From assembly GCA_900553885.1 (NCBI GenBank), contig USFD01000019.1:1-42541 (forward strand): a stretch of 42,541 nt of DNA, given 5' to 3'. The notes beneath the pieces are model-generated. The model searched no databases. It was not told the origin of the DNA and worked only from the letters and a program-made list of their open reading frames with translations. Both the position numbers and the translations under genes were made by a program. Each line of letters begins with the position of its first letter. The first letter of the stretch is position 1. This document shows positions 14,893-23,980 of this stretch, piece after piece. The DNA comes from an uncultured Ruminococcus sp. GTDB lineage: Bacteria > Bacillota > Clostridia > Lachnospirales > Lachnospiraceae.

Positions 14893-16932
14893 ATGCCCCA
14901 TATACAGGTGCTGGATCAGATAACAGTTGATAAGATTGCCGCCGGAGAGGTAATAGAACGGCCGGCTTCCGTAGTCAAGGAACTGGTGGAAAACGCCATA
15001 GATGCAGGAGCAGATTCTGTAACCGTGGAAATCCGGGACGGCGGCATCTCTTTTATACGGGTTGCAGATAACGGCTGCGGCATCCCCCGGGATGAAGTGC
15101 GGAAAGCCTTTCTCCGTCACTCAACCAGTAAGATCCGGACAGTGGAGGATCTTGCCGCCATCTCTTCCCTGGGATTCCGGGGAGAGGCTCTTTCCAGTAT
15201 CGCTGCAGTGACGAAGACTGAGCTGGTAACAAAAACAGAGGATGCCCGGTTCGGGACAAAATACGTAATTGAAGGCGGAAAAGAGCTGGCTCTTGAAGAT
15301 ACCGGAGCTTCCAGAGGAACGAGCTTTGTGGTCAGGCAGCTTTTCTATAATGTGCCCGCAAGAAGGAAATTTCTGAAGACGCCTATGACAGAAGCGGGAC
15401 ATATTCAGGACCTTATGACCAGGCTCTCCCTGTCGCATCCTGAAGTGAGTTTTCTGTTTTTAAATAACGGACAGGAAAAACTGCGCACTTCAGGCAACGG
15501 AAAGCTGAAGGACGTAATCTACAATGTTTACGGCAGAGAGGTGGCCGCAAATCTGCTGCCGATTGATTATGAAAAAAACGGGCTCGGGATATCCGGATAT
15601 CTGGGCAAACCGGTAATTACACGGGGAAACCGGAATTTCGAGAACTTCTTTGTAAACGGACGTTATGTAAAAAGTTCTATGATTTCAAAATCACTGGAAG
15701 ACGCTTACCGGGATTTCTCCATGCAGCACAAATTTCCCTTTGCGGTGCTTCATTTTCACATAAAAGGAGACGAAATCGATATCAACGTGCATCCGACGAA
15801 AATGGAACTTCGCTTCCAGAAACAGCAGGAAGTGTACAATACGGTTTTTGAAGGCGTACATCGGACGCTCCTGGAGCCGGAATTGATTCAGAAAGCAGAA
15901 GTTCCGGATCCGGTTTCGCTGTCTGAACGGAAAGAGAGCAGAAGCCCGTTTCTGCTGAAGCCGAAAAACGGCGGCAGCGAACCGGCCGGGAAAGAGCCGG
16001 AGCTGCTTTGCGACAGTGGCTTACAGAATCCAAAGCCAGAGGGACCGGTACAGAAGGAGGAAACTCCCCCGGTCCGGGATGAAGCCTATTTTATCCGCAA
16101 AATGCGTGAACGGGTGATGGCTTATCATCAGCGGTCGTCTTCTGCAGAAGTTCCGGCAAACGGAGAACTTTTTCAATCCAGGGCAGAACAGACGGAGCGG
16201 ATCCGGAAGCAGATACACGGTTCCGATATCCCGGTAAAGAAACCGGAACCGGAAGAGCCTGAAAAAGCAGAGCAGCCGGAACAGAAGAAAAGCGGAGAAA
16301 AACCGGTGCAGCTTGATCTGTTTGAAGAAAATTTTCTGAAGAGGGATGTGCGTGCTGAGTACAAGCTGATCGGACAGGTGTTTGAAACGTACTGGCTTGT
16401 CGAATACCGGGACAGCCTGTATATTATTGATCAGCATGCCGCTCACGAAAGAGTGCTGTATGAGAAAACGCTGAAAGGCATGAAAAACAGAGAATTTACC
16501 TCTCAGTATTTAAGTCCGCCGATCATTCTGTCTCTTTCTATGCAGGAAGCGGAAGTGCTGAAGGAGAACATGGACCGTTTTGAAAGGATTGGCTTTGAGA
16601 TCGAACCTTTCGGCGGAGAAGAGTTCGCCGTGCGGGCGGTTCCGGACAATCTGTTCGGCATAGCGAAGAAGGAACTGCTTATCGAGATGCTTGACAGTCT
16701 TTCCGACGGACTGACGACTTCCATGGCACCGGAACTGATCGATGAAAAGGTGGCTTCCATGTCCTGCAAGGCAGCCGTTAAGGGCAATAATAAGCTGTCG
16801 GCCCAGGAGATGGATGCGCTGATCGGAGAACTGCTGACGCTGGACAATCCTTATCATTGTCCCCATGGAAGACCGACGATTATTGCAATGACAAAAAGAG
16901 AACTGGAAAAGAAGTTTAAGAGGATTGTCTGA
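14893..16932 (+). CDS. mutL: DNA mismatch repair endonuclease MutL
   Basis: The strand-nicking partner of MutS. It has 679 residues. The GHKL ATPase domain shows ENAIDAGA, DNGCGIP and GFRGEALSSI. A long, low-complexity Pro/Glu-rich linker occupies about residues 340-480. The C-terminal domain carries the endonuclease metal motif DQHAAHERVLYE starting at Asp513, with SCKAAVKGN and CPHGRPT as the other zinc-site motifs. It is therefore the nicking type of MutL, and the window shows no MutH. The ATG follows AAGGAG. The stop overlaps the miaA start (TGATG). Confidence 0.97.
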   Translation: MPHIQVLDQITVDKIAAGEVIERPASVVKELVENAIDAGADSVTVEIRDGGISFIRVADNGCGIPRDEVRKAFLRHSTSKIRTVEDLAAISSLGFRGEALSSIAAVTKTELVTKTEDARFGTKYVIEGGKELALEDTGASRGTSFVVRQLFYNVPARRKFLKTPMTEAGHIQDLMTRLSLSHPEVSFLFLNNGQEKLRTSGNGKLKDVIYNVYGREVAANLLPIDYEKNGLGISGYLGKPVITRGNRNFENFFVNGRYVKSSMISKSLEDAYRDFSMQHKFPFAVLHFHIKGDEIDINVHPTKMELRFQKQQEVYNTVFEGVHRTLLEPELIQKAEVPDPVSLSERKESRSPFLLKPKNGGSEPAGKEPELLCDSGLQNPKPEGPVQKEETPPVRDEAYFIRKMRERVMAYHQRSSSAEVPANGELFQSRAEQTERIRKQIHGSDIPVKKPEPEEPEKAEQPEQKKSGEKPVQLDLFEENFLKRDVRAEYKLIGQVFETYWLVEYRDSLYIIDQHAAHERVLYEKTLKGMKNREFTSQYLSPPIILSLSMQEAEVLKENMDRFERIGFEIEPFGGEEFAVRAVPDNLFGIAKKELLIEMLDSLSDGLTTSMAPELIDEKVASMSCKAAVKGNNKLSAQEMDALIGELLTLDNPYHCPHGRPTIIAMTKRELEKKFKRIV

Positions 16933-17882
16933 TGAAACGACCATTGATTATACTGACAGGGCCCACGGCTGTGGGAAAAACAGCAGCATCCATCGGGCTT
17001 GCAAAAGCGGTGGACGGAGAGATTATATCCGCGGATTCCATGCAGGTATACCGGGGAATGGATATCGGATCAGCTAAAATCAGCCGGGAAGAAATGAATG
17101 GAGTAAGGCATTATCTGGTAGATGTGCTGGAACCGGAAGAAGAATTCAATGTAGTAAAATTCCAGCATCTGGCCAAACAGGCTGCGGAGGAAATCTATTC
17201 AAGAAACAAGATCCCTGTTGTCGTCGGAGGAACCGGGTTCTATATTCAGGCCCTGCTTTATGATATTGACTTTACTGAAAATGACGGTGATATGACGCTT
17301 CGGCGGGAACTGGAAAAGACCGCGGAAGAAAAAGGAACGGAGTATCTGCATCAGCTTCTTCAGCAGGTGGATACTCAGGCCGCCCGGGACCTCCATCCGA
17401 ACAATGTAAAACGGGTCATCCGGGCCCTGGAATTTTACAGACAGACAGGACAGAAGATATCAGAACATAACCGGAAAGAACGGGCAAAAGAGTCTCCATA
17501 CCGGTATGCGTATTTTGTACTGACAGATGACCGCGCACGTCTGTATGACCGGATCGACAGACGGGTGGATGCCATGATGGAAGCAGGGCTCCTGGATGAA
17601 GTGCGGTCACTCAGAGACCGGGGGGTAAAGCGGACCTGTACCTCTATGCAGGGACTGGGCTACAAAGAACTGTATGCCTGTCTGGAAGGAGAATGTTCCC
17701 TGGATGAGGCTGTACGGATTATAAAAAGGGATACCAGACATTTCGCAAAACGTCAGCTTACCTGGTTTAAGCGCGAACAGGATGTGATCTGGATGGACAA
17801 AGGAAAGTTTCAGCAGGATGAAGGCAGAATTCTGCAGGAAATGCTGCGCTGTCTGAAGGAAAGACAGATTACGTCCGGCTAG
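16932..17882 (+). CDS. miaA: tRNA dimethylallyltransferase MiaA
   Basis: Transfers a dimethylallyl group from DMAPP to N6 of A37 in tRNAs reading UNN codons, producing the substrate of MiaB. It has 316 residues. The P-loop GPTAVGKT lies near the N-terminus, followed by ISADSMQVYRGMDIGSAK (DMAPP and tRNA contact), VVGGTGFYIQALL and RDTRHFAKRQLTWFKRE, all family hallmarks. Its start overlaps the mutL stop, so translation is coupled. MutS, MutL and MiaA clustering is widespread in Firmicutes. Confidence 0.96.
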   Translation: MKRPLIILTGPTAVGKTAASIGLAKAVDGEIISADSMQVYRGMDIGSAKISREEMNGVRHYLVDVLEPEEEFNVVKFQHLAKQAAEEIYSRNKIPVVVGGTGFYIQALLYDIDFTENDGDMTLRRELEKTAEEKGTEYLHQLLQQVDTQAARDLHPNNVKRVIRALEFYRQTGQKISEHNRKERAKESPYRYAYFVLTDDRARLYDRIDRRVDAMMEAGLLDEVRSLRDRGVKRTCTSMQGLGYKELYACLEGECSLDEAVRIIKRDTRHFAKRQLTWFKREQDVIWMDKGKFQQDEGRILQEMLRCLKERQITSG

Positions 17883-17927
17883 ACGGACAGGATAAATAAT
17901 AAAAAGAAGAAAAGATGGGAAAAGAAA

Positions 17928-19238
17928 ATGGATATTACGTCAACAGAATATATGTACAGTGAATTGGGAATCTCAAAGGAAATACTTGAGCTGGGGCGAA
18001 AGACAGAAGCGGAGTTAAAAGAACGTTTCCAGGAATTTGACCGGACTGCAGAATATAATCAGCTTAAAGTCATCCGGGCTATGCAGGAAAACAGAGTAAA
18101 TGAAGGCTGCTTTCAGTATGCCAGCGGATACGGTTACAACGATCAGGGGAGAGATACGCTGGAGGCTGTCTATGCCTCTGCGTTTCATACGGAGGCAGCT
18201 CTTGTCCGTCCCCAGATTACCTGCGGGACACATGCACTGGCACTGGCACTTTCGGCAAATCTGCGCCCCGGCGATGAGCTCCTTTCTCCGGTGGGAAAAC
18301 CCTATGATACCCTGGAAGAAGTAATCGGAATCCGTCCGTCCAACGGTTCCCTGGCTGAGTATGGAATTACTTACAGACAGGTGGAACTTCTGGAAAACGG
18401 TTATTTTGATTATCCGGCAATAGAAAAAGCCTTAAATGACAAGACGAAGTTTGTTACGATTCAGAGATCCAAGGGATATCAGACACGGCCCAGTTACTCT
18501 GTAGCTGAGATCGGAGAGCTGATTTCTTTTATAAAAGAGCGTCGCCCGGATGTGATCTGCATGGTAGATAACTGTTACGGAGAATTTGTGGAGCGGCTCG
18601 AGCCATCAGATGTAGGAGCAGATATGATTGTAGGTTCTCTGATTAAAAATCCCGGAGGCGGGCTGGCTCCCATCGGGGGCTATATTGCCGGTAAAGAAGC
18701 GCTGATCGAAAATTGTGCATACAGGCTTACCTCTCCCGGGTTGGGAAGGGAAGTCGGCGCGTCGCTGGGAGTCATGCAATCCTTCTACCAGGGATTTTTC
18801 CTGGCGCCTACTGTGGTATGCGGAGCTTTGAAAGGGGCTGTCTTTGCTGCGAATATTTATGAAAAACTGGGCTACCCGGTTGTGCCTTCCGGAAAGGAAG
18901 AGCGGCACGACATTATTCAGGCGGTGACTCTTGGCTCACCGGAAGGGGTAATTGCTTTTTGTAAGGGAATTCAGGCAGCAGCCCCGGTAGACAGTTATGT
19001 GGAACCGGAACCGTGGGCAATGCCGGGATATGACAGTGATGTCATCATGGCAGCAGGTGCTTTCGTGCAGGGCTCTTCCATTGAGCTGAGTGCAGACGGT
19101 CCCATAAAGCCTCCCTATGCTGTATATTTCCAGGGAGGGCTGACATGGGCTCATGCCAGATTCGGTATTCTGAAATCTCTGCAGAGCATGGTTGACGCCG
19201 GAGTCGTCAGTCTGGAGCAGATACGGAATCTTCTGTAG
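17928..19238 (+). CDS. YnbB-type PLP-dependent enzyme (methionine gamma-lyase family)
   Basis: A 436-residue fold-type I pyridoxal-phosphate protein of the YnbB family, historically called aluminium-resistance protein and often annotated as a methionine gamma-lyase family protein. The probable Schiff-base lysine is Lys240 in GSLIKNPGGGLAP, and the PLP-phosphate region is around TCGTHALALAL. In Bacillus subtilis ynbB also lies close to miaA, so this adjacency is conserved. The substrate has not been established by the sequence, and true methionine lyase activity should not be assumed. The ribosome-binding site is weak (GATGGGAAAAGAAA). Confidence 0.88.
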   Translation: MDITSTEYMYSELGISKEILELGRKTEAELKERFQEFDRTAEYNQLKVIRAMQENRVNEGCFQYASGYGYNDQGRDTLEAVYASAFHTEAALVRPQITCGTHALALALSANLRPGDELLSPVGKPYDTLEEVIGIRPSNGSLAEYGITYRQVELLENGYFDYPAIEKALNDKTKFVTIQRSKGYQTRPSYSVAEIGELISFIKERRPDVICMVDNCYGEFVERLEPSDVGADMIVGSLIKNPGGGLAPIGGYIAGKEALIENCAYRLTSPGLGREVGASLGVMQSFYQGFFLAPTVVCGALKGAVFAANIYEKLGYPVVPSGKEERHDIIQAVTLGSPEGVIAFCKGIQAAAPVDSYVEPEPWAMPGYDSDVIMAAGAFVQGSSIELSADGPIKPPYAVYFQGGLTWAHARFGILKSLQSMVDAGVVSLEQIRNLL

Positions 19239-19304
19239 GCCTGTATCGGATAAAGGGCTGCAAATCTGATGCCCGGCGTCTGCCCGGGAGAACAGGAGGA
19301 GAGT

Positions 19305-20552
19305 ATGAAAAATGTGGTTATAGCAGGAGCAGGAGCTTCCGGTATGATGGCTGCCGTAACAGCGGCAGCGGAAGGAGCCCGCGTGATCCTTCTGGAACAT
19401 AAAGACCGGATCGGGAAAAAGATTCTGTCCACGGGAAACGGCAGATGTAATTTTACAAACATCTGTCAGGAACCGGTCTGTTATCACTCGGACCAACCGG
19501 AATTTCCGTGGAAAATTGTAGAAAAATTCGGCGCGCAGGATATTATTTCTTTTTTTCTTCAGCTGGGAATTTACTCAAAAAACCGCAACGGGTATCTGTA
19601 CCCTAATTCGGATCAGGCTTCTGCAGTACTGGATGCATTCCGCATGGAACTGGAGCGGCTGCAGGTAGAAATCAGAACCGGAACAGAATGCAGGGAGATC
19701 CGTCCGGGGAAAAAGGAATTTACAGTAATAACGAATCAGGGGAATATCCGGGCAGACCGGGTTATTCTTGCAGCAGGATCCAAAGCAGCGCCTTCTACAG
19801 GTTCGGACGGTTCCGGCTATGATCTGGCTAAAAAGCTGGGACACAGAATTCTTCCGGTTCTTCCGGCTCTGGTACAGATCAGGTGCGGCGAAAATTATTT
19901 CAAAAGTCTTGCCGGAGTCCGGGCAAACGGAAGTGTGTCCATCTGGACCGGAGACAGATGCATTGCCAGGGATACGGGAGAACTGCAGCTGACAAATTAC
20001 GGGATTTCGGGAATTCCTGTATTTCAGGTGAGCCGCTATGCATCCCGTCTGCTGTACAGAAAAAAAGACGTATACGCGGTTCTTGATTTTATGCCTGATT
20101 TTACGCAGGAGCAGATGACAGCTTTTTTGAGAGCCAGGGCAAAGACAAGACCGGAAAAAACAGCCGGGGTGTTTCTGATCGGACTGTTCCATCGGAAACT
20201 GTCGGATCTGTGGATAAAGCTTGCGGGGATTTCCCGTGAAAAAAAAGCCGGTGATCTTACGGATGGTGAAATTATCTGTCTGGTCCGTCTGATTAAATCT
20301 ATGAAAGTCACCGTTACAGGAACCAACTCTTTTGAACAGGCTCAGGTGTGCTGCGGAGGCGTGGATACGGCAGAGGTGGATCCGGACACTCTGGAATCCC
20401 TGTATGTCCCGGGACTGTACTTTGCAGGAGAAATTCTGGATGTAGACGGCATGTGCGGAGGCTATAATCTGACGTTTGCCTGGGCCAGCGGATATGTGGC
20501 CGGCAGATCCGCGGCGGCCCGGACAGAAGAAAATAAAGGCCGGAGGAGATAA
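19305..20552 (+). CDS. BaiN/RdsA (HI0933/YhiN) family FAD-dependent oxidoreductase
   Basis: A 415-residue flavoprotein. The FAD-binding GAGASG lies at residues 7-12, followed by LLEHKDRIGKKILSTGNG and GRCNFTN, diagnostic of the HI0933/YhiN family. The C-terminal FAD motif is GLYFAGEILDVDGMCGGYN. BaiN homologues reduce bile-acid ring double bonds in some clostridia, but most family members have unknown substrates and nothing here identifies this one as a bile-acid enzyme. The ATG at 19305 follows CAGGAGGAGAG. An upstream in-frame ATG at 19269 has no ribosome-binding site and would add an unrelated 12 residues. It is followed after 4 nt by a second flavoprotein gene. Confidence 0.9.
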   Translation: MKNVVIAGAGASGMMAAVTAAAEGARVILLEHKDRIGKKILSTGNGRCNFTNICQEPVCYHSDQPEFPWKIVEKFGAQDIISFFLQLGIYSKNRNGYLYPNSDQASAVLDAFRMELERLQVEIRTGTECREIRPGKKEFTVITNQGNIRADRVILAAGSKAAPSTGSDGSGYDLAKKLGHRILPVLPALVQIRCGENYFKSLAGVRANGSVSIWTGDRCIARDTGELQLTNYGISGIPVFQVSRYASRLLYRKKDVYAVLDFMPDFTQEQMTAFLRARAKTRPEKTAGVFLIGLFHRKLSDLWIKLAGISREKKAGDLTDGEIICLVRLIKSMKVTVTGTNSFEQAQVCCGGVDTAEVDPDTLESLYVPGLYFAGEILDVDGMCGGYNLTFAWASGYVAGRSAAARTEENKGRRR

Positions 20553-20556
20553 ACTT

Positions 20557-22137
20557 ATGCTTCGTATCAATCAGCTGAAACTGCCTGTAGGACATACTGC
20601 AGAGCAGCTGAAAAAGAAAATAATAAAGACCCTTCAGATCAGAGAATGTGATCTGAAACAATATTCTGTAAGAAAGCGTTCTATTGACGCAAGGAAAAAG
20701 CCAGAGCTGTATTATGTCTATTCTCTTGATCTTGCTGTGGCAGATGAGACACGTGTTCTGAAACATGCAAAGGGCAGGGTACAGAAAGTAACGGAAAAAC
20801 ATTATCAGGTGCCGCCCTATGAAAAAGGAAATATGAAGCTGCGTCCGGTTGTGATCGGGAGCGGGCCGGCAGGGCTGTTCTGCGCTTATCTGCTGGCAAT
20901 GGAAGGATGCCGCCCTCTTATCATAGAAAGGGGGGCTCCGGTCCGGGAACGCAAAGCGGATGTGGAACGGTTCTGGGAGACCGGAGTTCTTGATCCGTCT
21001 TCCAATGTGCAGTTCGGTGAAGGCGGTGCAGGAACATTTTCAGACGGAAAACTGAATACGCTGGTAAAAGACGCCGCAGGAAGAAATCGTTTTGTTCTTG
21101 AGACATTTGTGGCTTTCGGCGCTCCGGAGGATATTCTCTGGGAACAGAAGCCTCATATCGGAACGGATATTCTGATTGATGTAGTAGAAGCCATGAGAAA
21201 CCGGATTATCGAACTGGGAGGGGAATTCCGGTTCCACTGTCAGGTAACGGATATTCTGCCTGCTGAGAACAGTCTTATAATCAATGGAGAGGAGAGAATA
21301 CAGACGGAGGCTGCTGTGCTGGCAGTAGGACACAGCGCCAGAGATACGTTCCAGATGCTGTATGACCGGGGCGTCCGTATGGAAGCGAAATCTTTTGCTG
21401 TCGGGGTAAGAGTTGAGCACAGCCAGGAAATGATTGACCGGAATATGTATGGCAGCTGCAAAGGCCGGAAGCTGCCTGCCGCATCTTACAAACTGGCAGA
21501 AAAGCTGGAAAACGGAAGAGGGGTTTATTCATTCTGTATGTGCCCGGGCGGGTATGTGGTGAATGCTTCCTCAGAGGAGGGACGTCTGGCGGTAAACGGC
21601 ATGAGTTACCGGAACAGGGACGGAGAAAATGCCAACAGCGCGATTATCGCGACAGTTACGCCGGCAGACTTTAAAAGTACGCATCCTCTCGCGGGAATCG
21701 GGTTTCAGCGTGAACTGGAGGAAAATGCCTGGCGCGCGGGGAACGGGAAAGTTCCCGTGCAGCGTCTGGAAGATTATCTGCTGAACCGGAAAAGCAGCGC
21801 CTTGGGGGCGATATGGCCGAACATCAAAGGCAGCTATACCCTGGCAGATGTCCGCCGGATTTTTCCGGAAGAGCTGGCGTGGTCGCTGGGCGAAGGAATC
21901 TGCAGGATGGGAAAGAAAATTCCCGGTTTCGATGACGGAGACACCCTTCTTTCCGGTGTGGAAAGCCGGACGTCATCTCCGGTCCGGATTGTCCGGAATG
22001 AACAGTATGTCTCCAGTGTCCCCTGGCTGTATCCCTGTGGAGAAGGTGCAGGATATGCAGGCGGCATTACCTCGGCTGCCATGGATGGAATGCGGGTCGC
22101 TGAAGCAGTGCTTATACGGAAATTCACAGAAAATTAA
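20557..22137 (+). CDS. Uncharacterised FAD-dependent dehydrogenase (COG2509 type)
   Basis: A 526-residue flavoprotein. An N-terminal domain of about 90 residues (LRINQLKLPVGHTAEQLKKK, then a basic region) precedes the FAD-binding GSGPAGLFCAYLLA. NVQFGEGGAGTFSDGKLNT and, near the C-terminus, PCGEGAGYAGGITSAAMDG are diagnostic of this widespread family of unknown substrate. The ATG at 20557 has GGAGGAGAT in front, and the preceding gene stops 5 nt earlier, so the pair is translationally linked. The close pairing with the BaiN-like protein suggests a shared redox pathway, which is inference. Confidence 0.88.
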   Translation: MLRINQLKLPVGHTAEQLKKKIIKTLQIRECDLKQYSVRKRSIDARKKPELYYVYSLDLAVADETRVLKHAKGRVQKVTEKHYQVPPYEKGNMKLRPVVIGSGPAGLFCAYLLAMEGCRPLIIERGAPVRERKADVERFWETGVLDPSSNVQFGEGGAGTFSDGKLNTLVKDAAGRNRFVLETFVAFGAPEDILWEQKPHIGTDILIDVVEAMRNRIIELGGEFRFHCQVTDILPAENSLIINGEERIQTEAAVLAVGHSARDTFQMLYDRGVRMEAKSFAVGVRVEHSQEMIDRNMYGSCKGRKLPAASYKLAEKLENGRGVYSFCMCPGGYVVNASSEEGRLAVNGMSYRNRDGENANSAIIATVTPADFKSTHPLAGIGFQRELEENAWRAGNGKVPVQRLEDYLLNRKSSALGAIWPNIKGSYTLADVRRIFPEELAWSLGEGICRMGKKIPGFDDGDTLLSGVESRTSSPVRIVRNEQYVSSVPWLYPCGEGAGYAGGITSAAMDGMRVAEAVLIRKFTEN

Positions 22138-22148
22138 TATTACGGCTC

Positions 22149-22177
22149 TATACACTTTTTTTAAACTGTGCTAAAAT
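22149..22177 (+). promoter_or_regulatory. Predicted promoter for radC and the mre-min operon
   Basis: TATACA (22149-22154, 4 of 6) and TAAAAT (22172-22177, 5 of 6) are 17 nt apart, with a TG one base before the -10 (extended -10). It lies in the 85-nt gap after the flavoprotein gene, so it marks the likely start of a new transcription unit. Confidence 0.55.
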
Positions 22178-22222
22178 AAATCATTGTATTAATGGCATCC
22201 GCAGCGATAAGAAAGATGCAGC

Positions 22223-22933
22223 ATGAATACAGGAAAGACAATAAAAGAAATGTACCGCGAAGAGCGGCCTTATGAAAAATGTGAACAGTATGGAGCGGAA
22301 AACCTGACAGATGCAGAACTGCTGGCGGTTCTGCTCAGAACAGGGACAAAAGGCGAAAATTCTCTGGAGCTTGCGCAGAAACTGCTCCATCCGGATTTCA
22401 GCGAGGGCGGTATTCTTAATATTCACCGTTGGACCAGAGAGGATCTGCTTCGTGTAAAGGGAATCGGAAGAGTGAAGGCAGTACAGATCATGTGTCTGTC
22501 TGAACTTGCAAAACGTCTGTCAAAGGCAGCGGCAGCTTCCGGGCTGAATTTTTCAGCTCCTGATACAATTGCGCAGTATTACATGGAGGATATGCGCCAT
22601 CAGAAAAAAGAAGTTCTGAAACTTCTTCTTTTAAATACCCGTGCACGTCTGATCGGCGAGGTCAACATTTCTACAGGAACTGTGGACACCGCGCTGATTT
22701 CGCCACGGGAGCTGTTCATCGAAGCACTGCAGAGAGGCGCCGTCTCAATCGTGCTTCTTCACAATCATCCAAGCGGAGATCCCACGCCAAGCAAGGAGGA
22801 CGTCAGAATAACGCGGAGGATACAGGGCGCGGGGAGTATGATCGGCATAGAACTGCTGGATCATATTATTATAGGCAATAATTGTTTTATCAGTCTGAGG
22901 GAAAAGGGATTCCTCCGGCAGAAGCAGGAGTAA
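22223..22933 (+). CDS. radC: RadC family (JAB/MPN) protein
   Basis: A 236-residue protein with an N-terminal UPF0758 helix-hairpin-helix part (LRVKGIGRVKAVQIM) and a C-terminal JAB/MPN domain. The metalloprotease-type JAMM motif is intact: HNHPSGDPTPSKED gives His180, His182, Ser190 and Asp193. It was long annotated as a DNA-repair protein, but evidence for that in E. coli was withdrawn and the role remains unclear. The order radC-mreBCD is conserved across Firmicutes. The ribosome-binding site is weak (AAGAAAGATG). Confidence 0.93.
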   Translation: MNTGKTIKEMYREERPYEKCEQYGAENLTDAELLAVLLRTGTKGENSLELAQKLLHPDFSEGGILNIHRWTREDLLRVKGIGRVKAVQIMCLSELAKRLSKAAAASGLNFSAPDTIAQYYMEDMRHQKKEVLKLLLLNTRARLIGEVNISTGTVDTALISPRELFIEALQRGAVSIVLLHNHPSGDPTPSKEDVRITRRIQGAGSMIGIELLDHIIIGNNCFISLREKGFLRQKQE

Positions 22934-22953
22934 ATAATAAGGGATGGAATAAG

Positions 22954-23979
22954 ATGGCCAGGAATGTTTATGGACTGGATTTGGGAACCTATGAAATAAA
23001 AGTGTTCGATAAGAAAAAAAATGAAATATGGTGTGAGAAAAATGTGATTGCCATGAAGGACAGAAAATACATTTTTTCGCTGGGCGATCAGGCTTATGAG
23101 ATGTATGAAAAATCCCCGGATAATATCCAGGTCGTTTTTCCCATGAAGAATGGAGTAATTGCACATTTTGACGATATGCAGTATCTTCTGGGCAATCTGC
23201 TGCAGACAGGCAGACAGTTTGTAAGAGGGTCAGAGTATGTCATCGCTGTTCCCACAGATGTAACCGAGGTCGAAAAAAAAGCTTTTTTTGACCTTGTCTT
23301 TCATTCTGAAGCGAGGGCGAAATCCGTAAGAATTGTCGAAAGAGGGCTGGCTGATGCATTGGGGTGCGGCATAGATATTATGTCTGAAAAAGGGATTTTT
23401 ATCGCCAATTTCGGAGGAGGGACAACAGAACTGTCCGTTCTCTCCTCGGGAGGTATTGTACTGAATAAACTGATCAAGATCGGCGGAGAGTATTTTGACC
23501 GGGCAATCATTTCACTGGTGCGGCATAATCAGGATTTCCTGATCGGAAGAATGACCGCTGAGAATCTCCGCAAGGAATTCGGAGTCTTTGATCAGAAGAC
23601 GGACAGTGCCATTACCGTTTCAGGCCGGGATCTGATATCCGGAGTGCCTGCCCAGACGGAGATTCCTATCAGTCTTGTGCGGGCGGCTATGAAAGAACCG
23701 GTGGAGGAATGTGTTCATGCGATCCGGTCAATGCTTGAACGGACGCCTCCCGATGTCCGCAGGAGTATTGAGGCAAAAGGAATCTATATTACCGGCGGCC
23801 TGTCCAATATGAAAGGGCTCTCTACATATCTGCAGGAGAGCATAGGGCTTCCGGTTATGAGTTCGCCCCAGGCTGAACTTTGTGCAGTCCGGGGACTGCA
23901 GAAAATTATTTCCGATAAAACTTATTACAGGCGTCTGCTTTATTCTATGCTGGACGATAATTACAGGTGGTTGAGATAA
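22954..23979 (+). CDS. mreB: MreB family rod-shape-determining actin
   Basis: A bacterial actin that polymerises under the membrane and organises lateral wall synthesis. It has 341 residues from the ATG at 22954. Phosphate-1 loop GLDLGTYEIKVF, phosphate-2 loop FGGGTTELSVL and adenosine motif YITGGLSNMKGL are all present. Some positions are divergent from the classical MreB (for example NFGGGTTE instead of DIGGGTTD), as in Mbl/MreBH-like or clostridial versions. An in-frame ATG at 22882 lies inside radC and has no ribosome-binding site, so I reject it. mreC starts 2 nt after its stop. Confidence 0.88.
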   Translation: MARNVYGLDLGTYEIKVFDKKKNEIWCEKNVIAMKDRKYIFSLGDQAYEMYEKSPDNIQVVFPMKNGVIAHFDDMQYLLGNLLQTGRQFVRGSEYVIAVPTDVTEVEKKAFFDLVFHSEARAKSVRIVERGLADALGCGIDIMSEKGIFIANFGGGTTELSVLSSGGIVLNKLIKIGGEYFDRAIISLVRHNQDFLIGRMTAENLRKEFGVFDQKTDSAITVSGRDLISGVPAQTEIPISLVRAAMKEPVEECVHAIRSMLERTPPDVRRSIEAKGIYITGGLSNMKGLSTYLQESIGLPVMSSPQAELCAVRGLQKIISDKTYYRRLLYSMLDDNYRWLR

Positions 23980-23980
23980 T

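Noticed and set aside
19272..19288. CCCGG...CCGGG hairpin before the BaiN-like gene as an attenuator
   Set aside because: The stem is only 5 bp with a 7-nt loop, there is no T-run, and it lies upstream of an open ribosome-binding site.
19575..20570. A 331-codon minus-strand open frame opposite the BaiN-like gene
   Set aside because: It lies over a complete flavoprotein gene, has no ribosome-binding site and gives a Cys/Arg-rich shadow protein.
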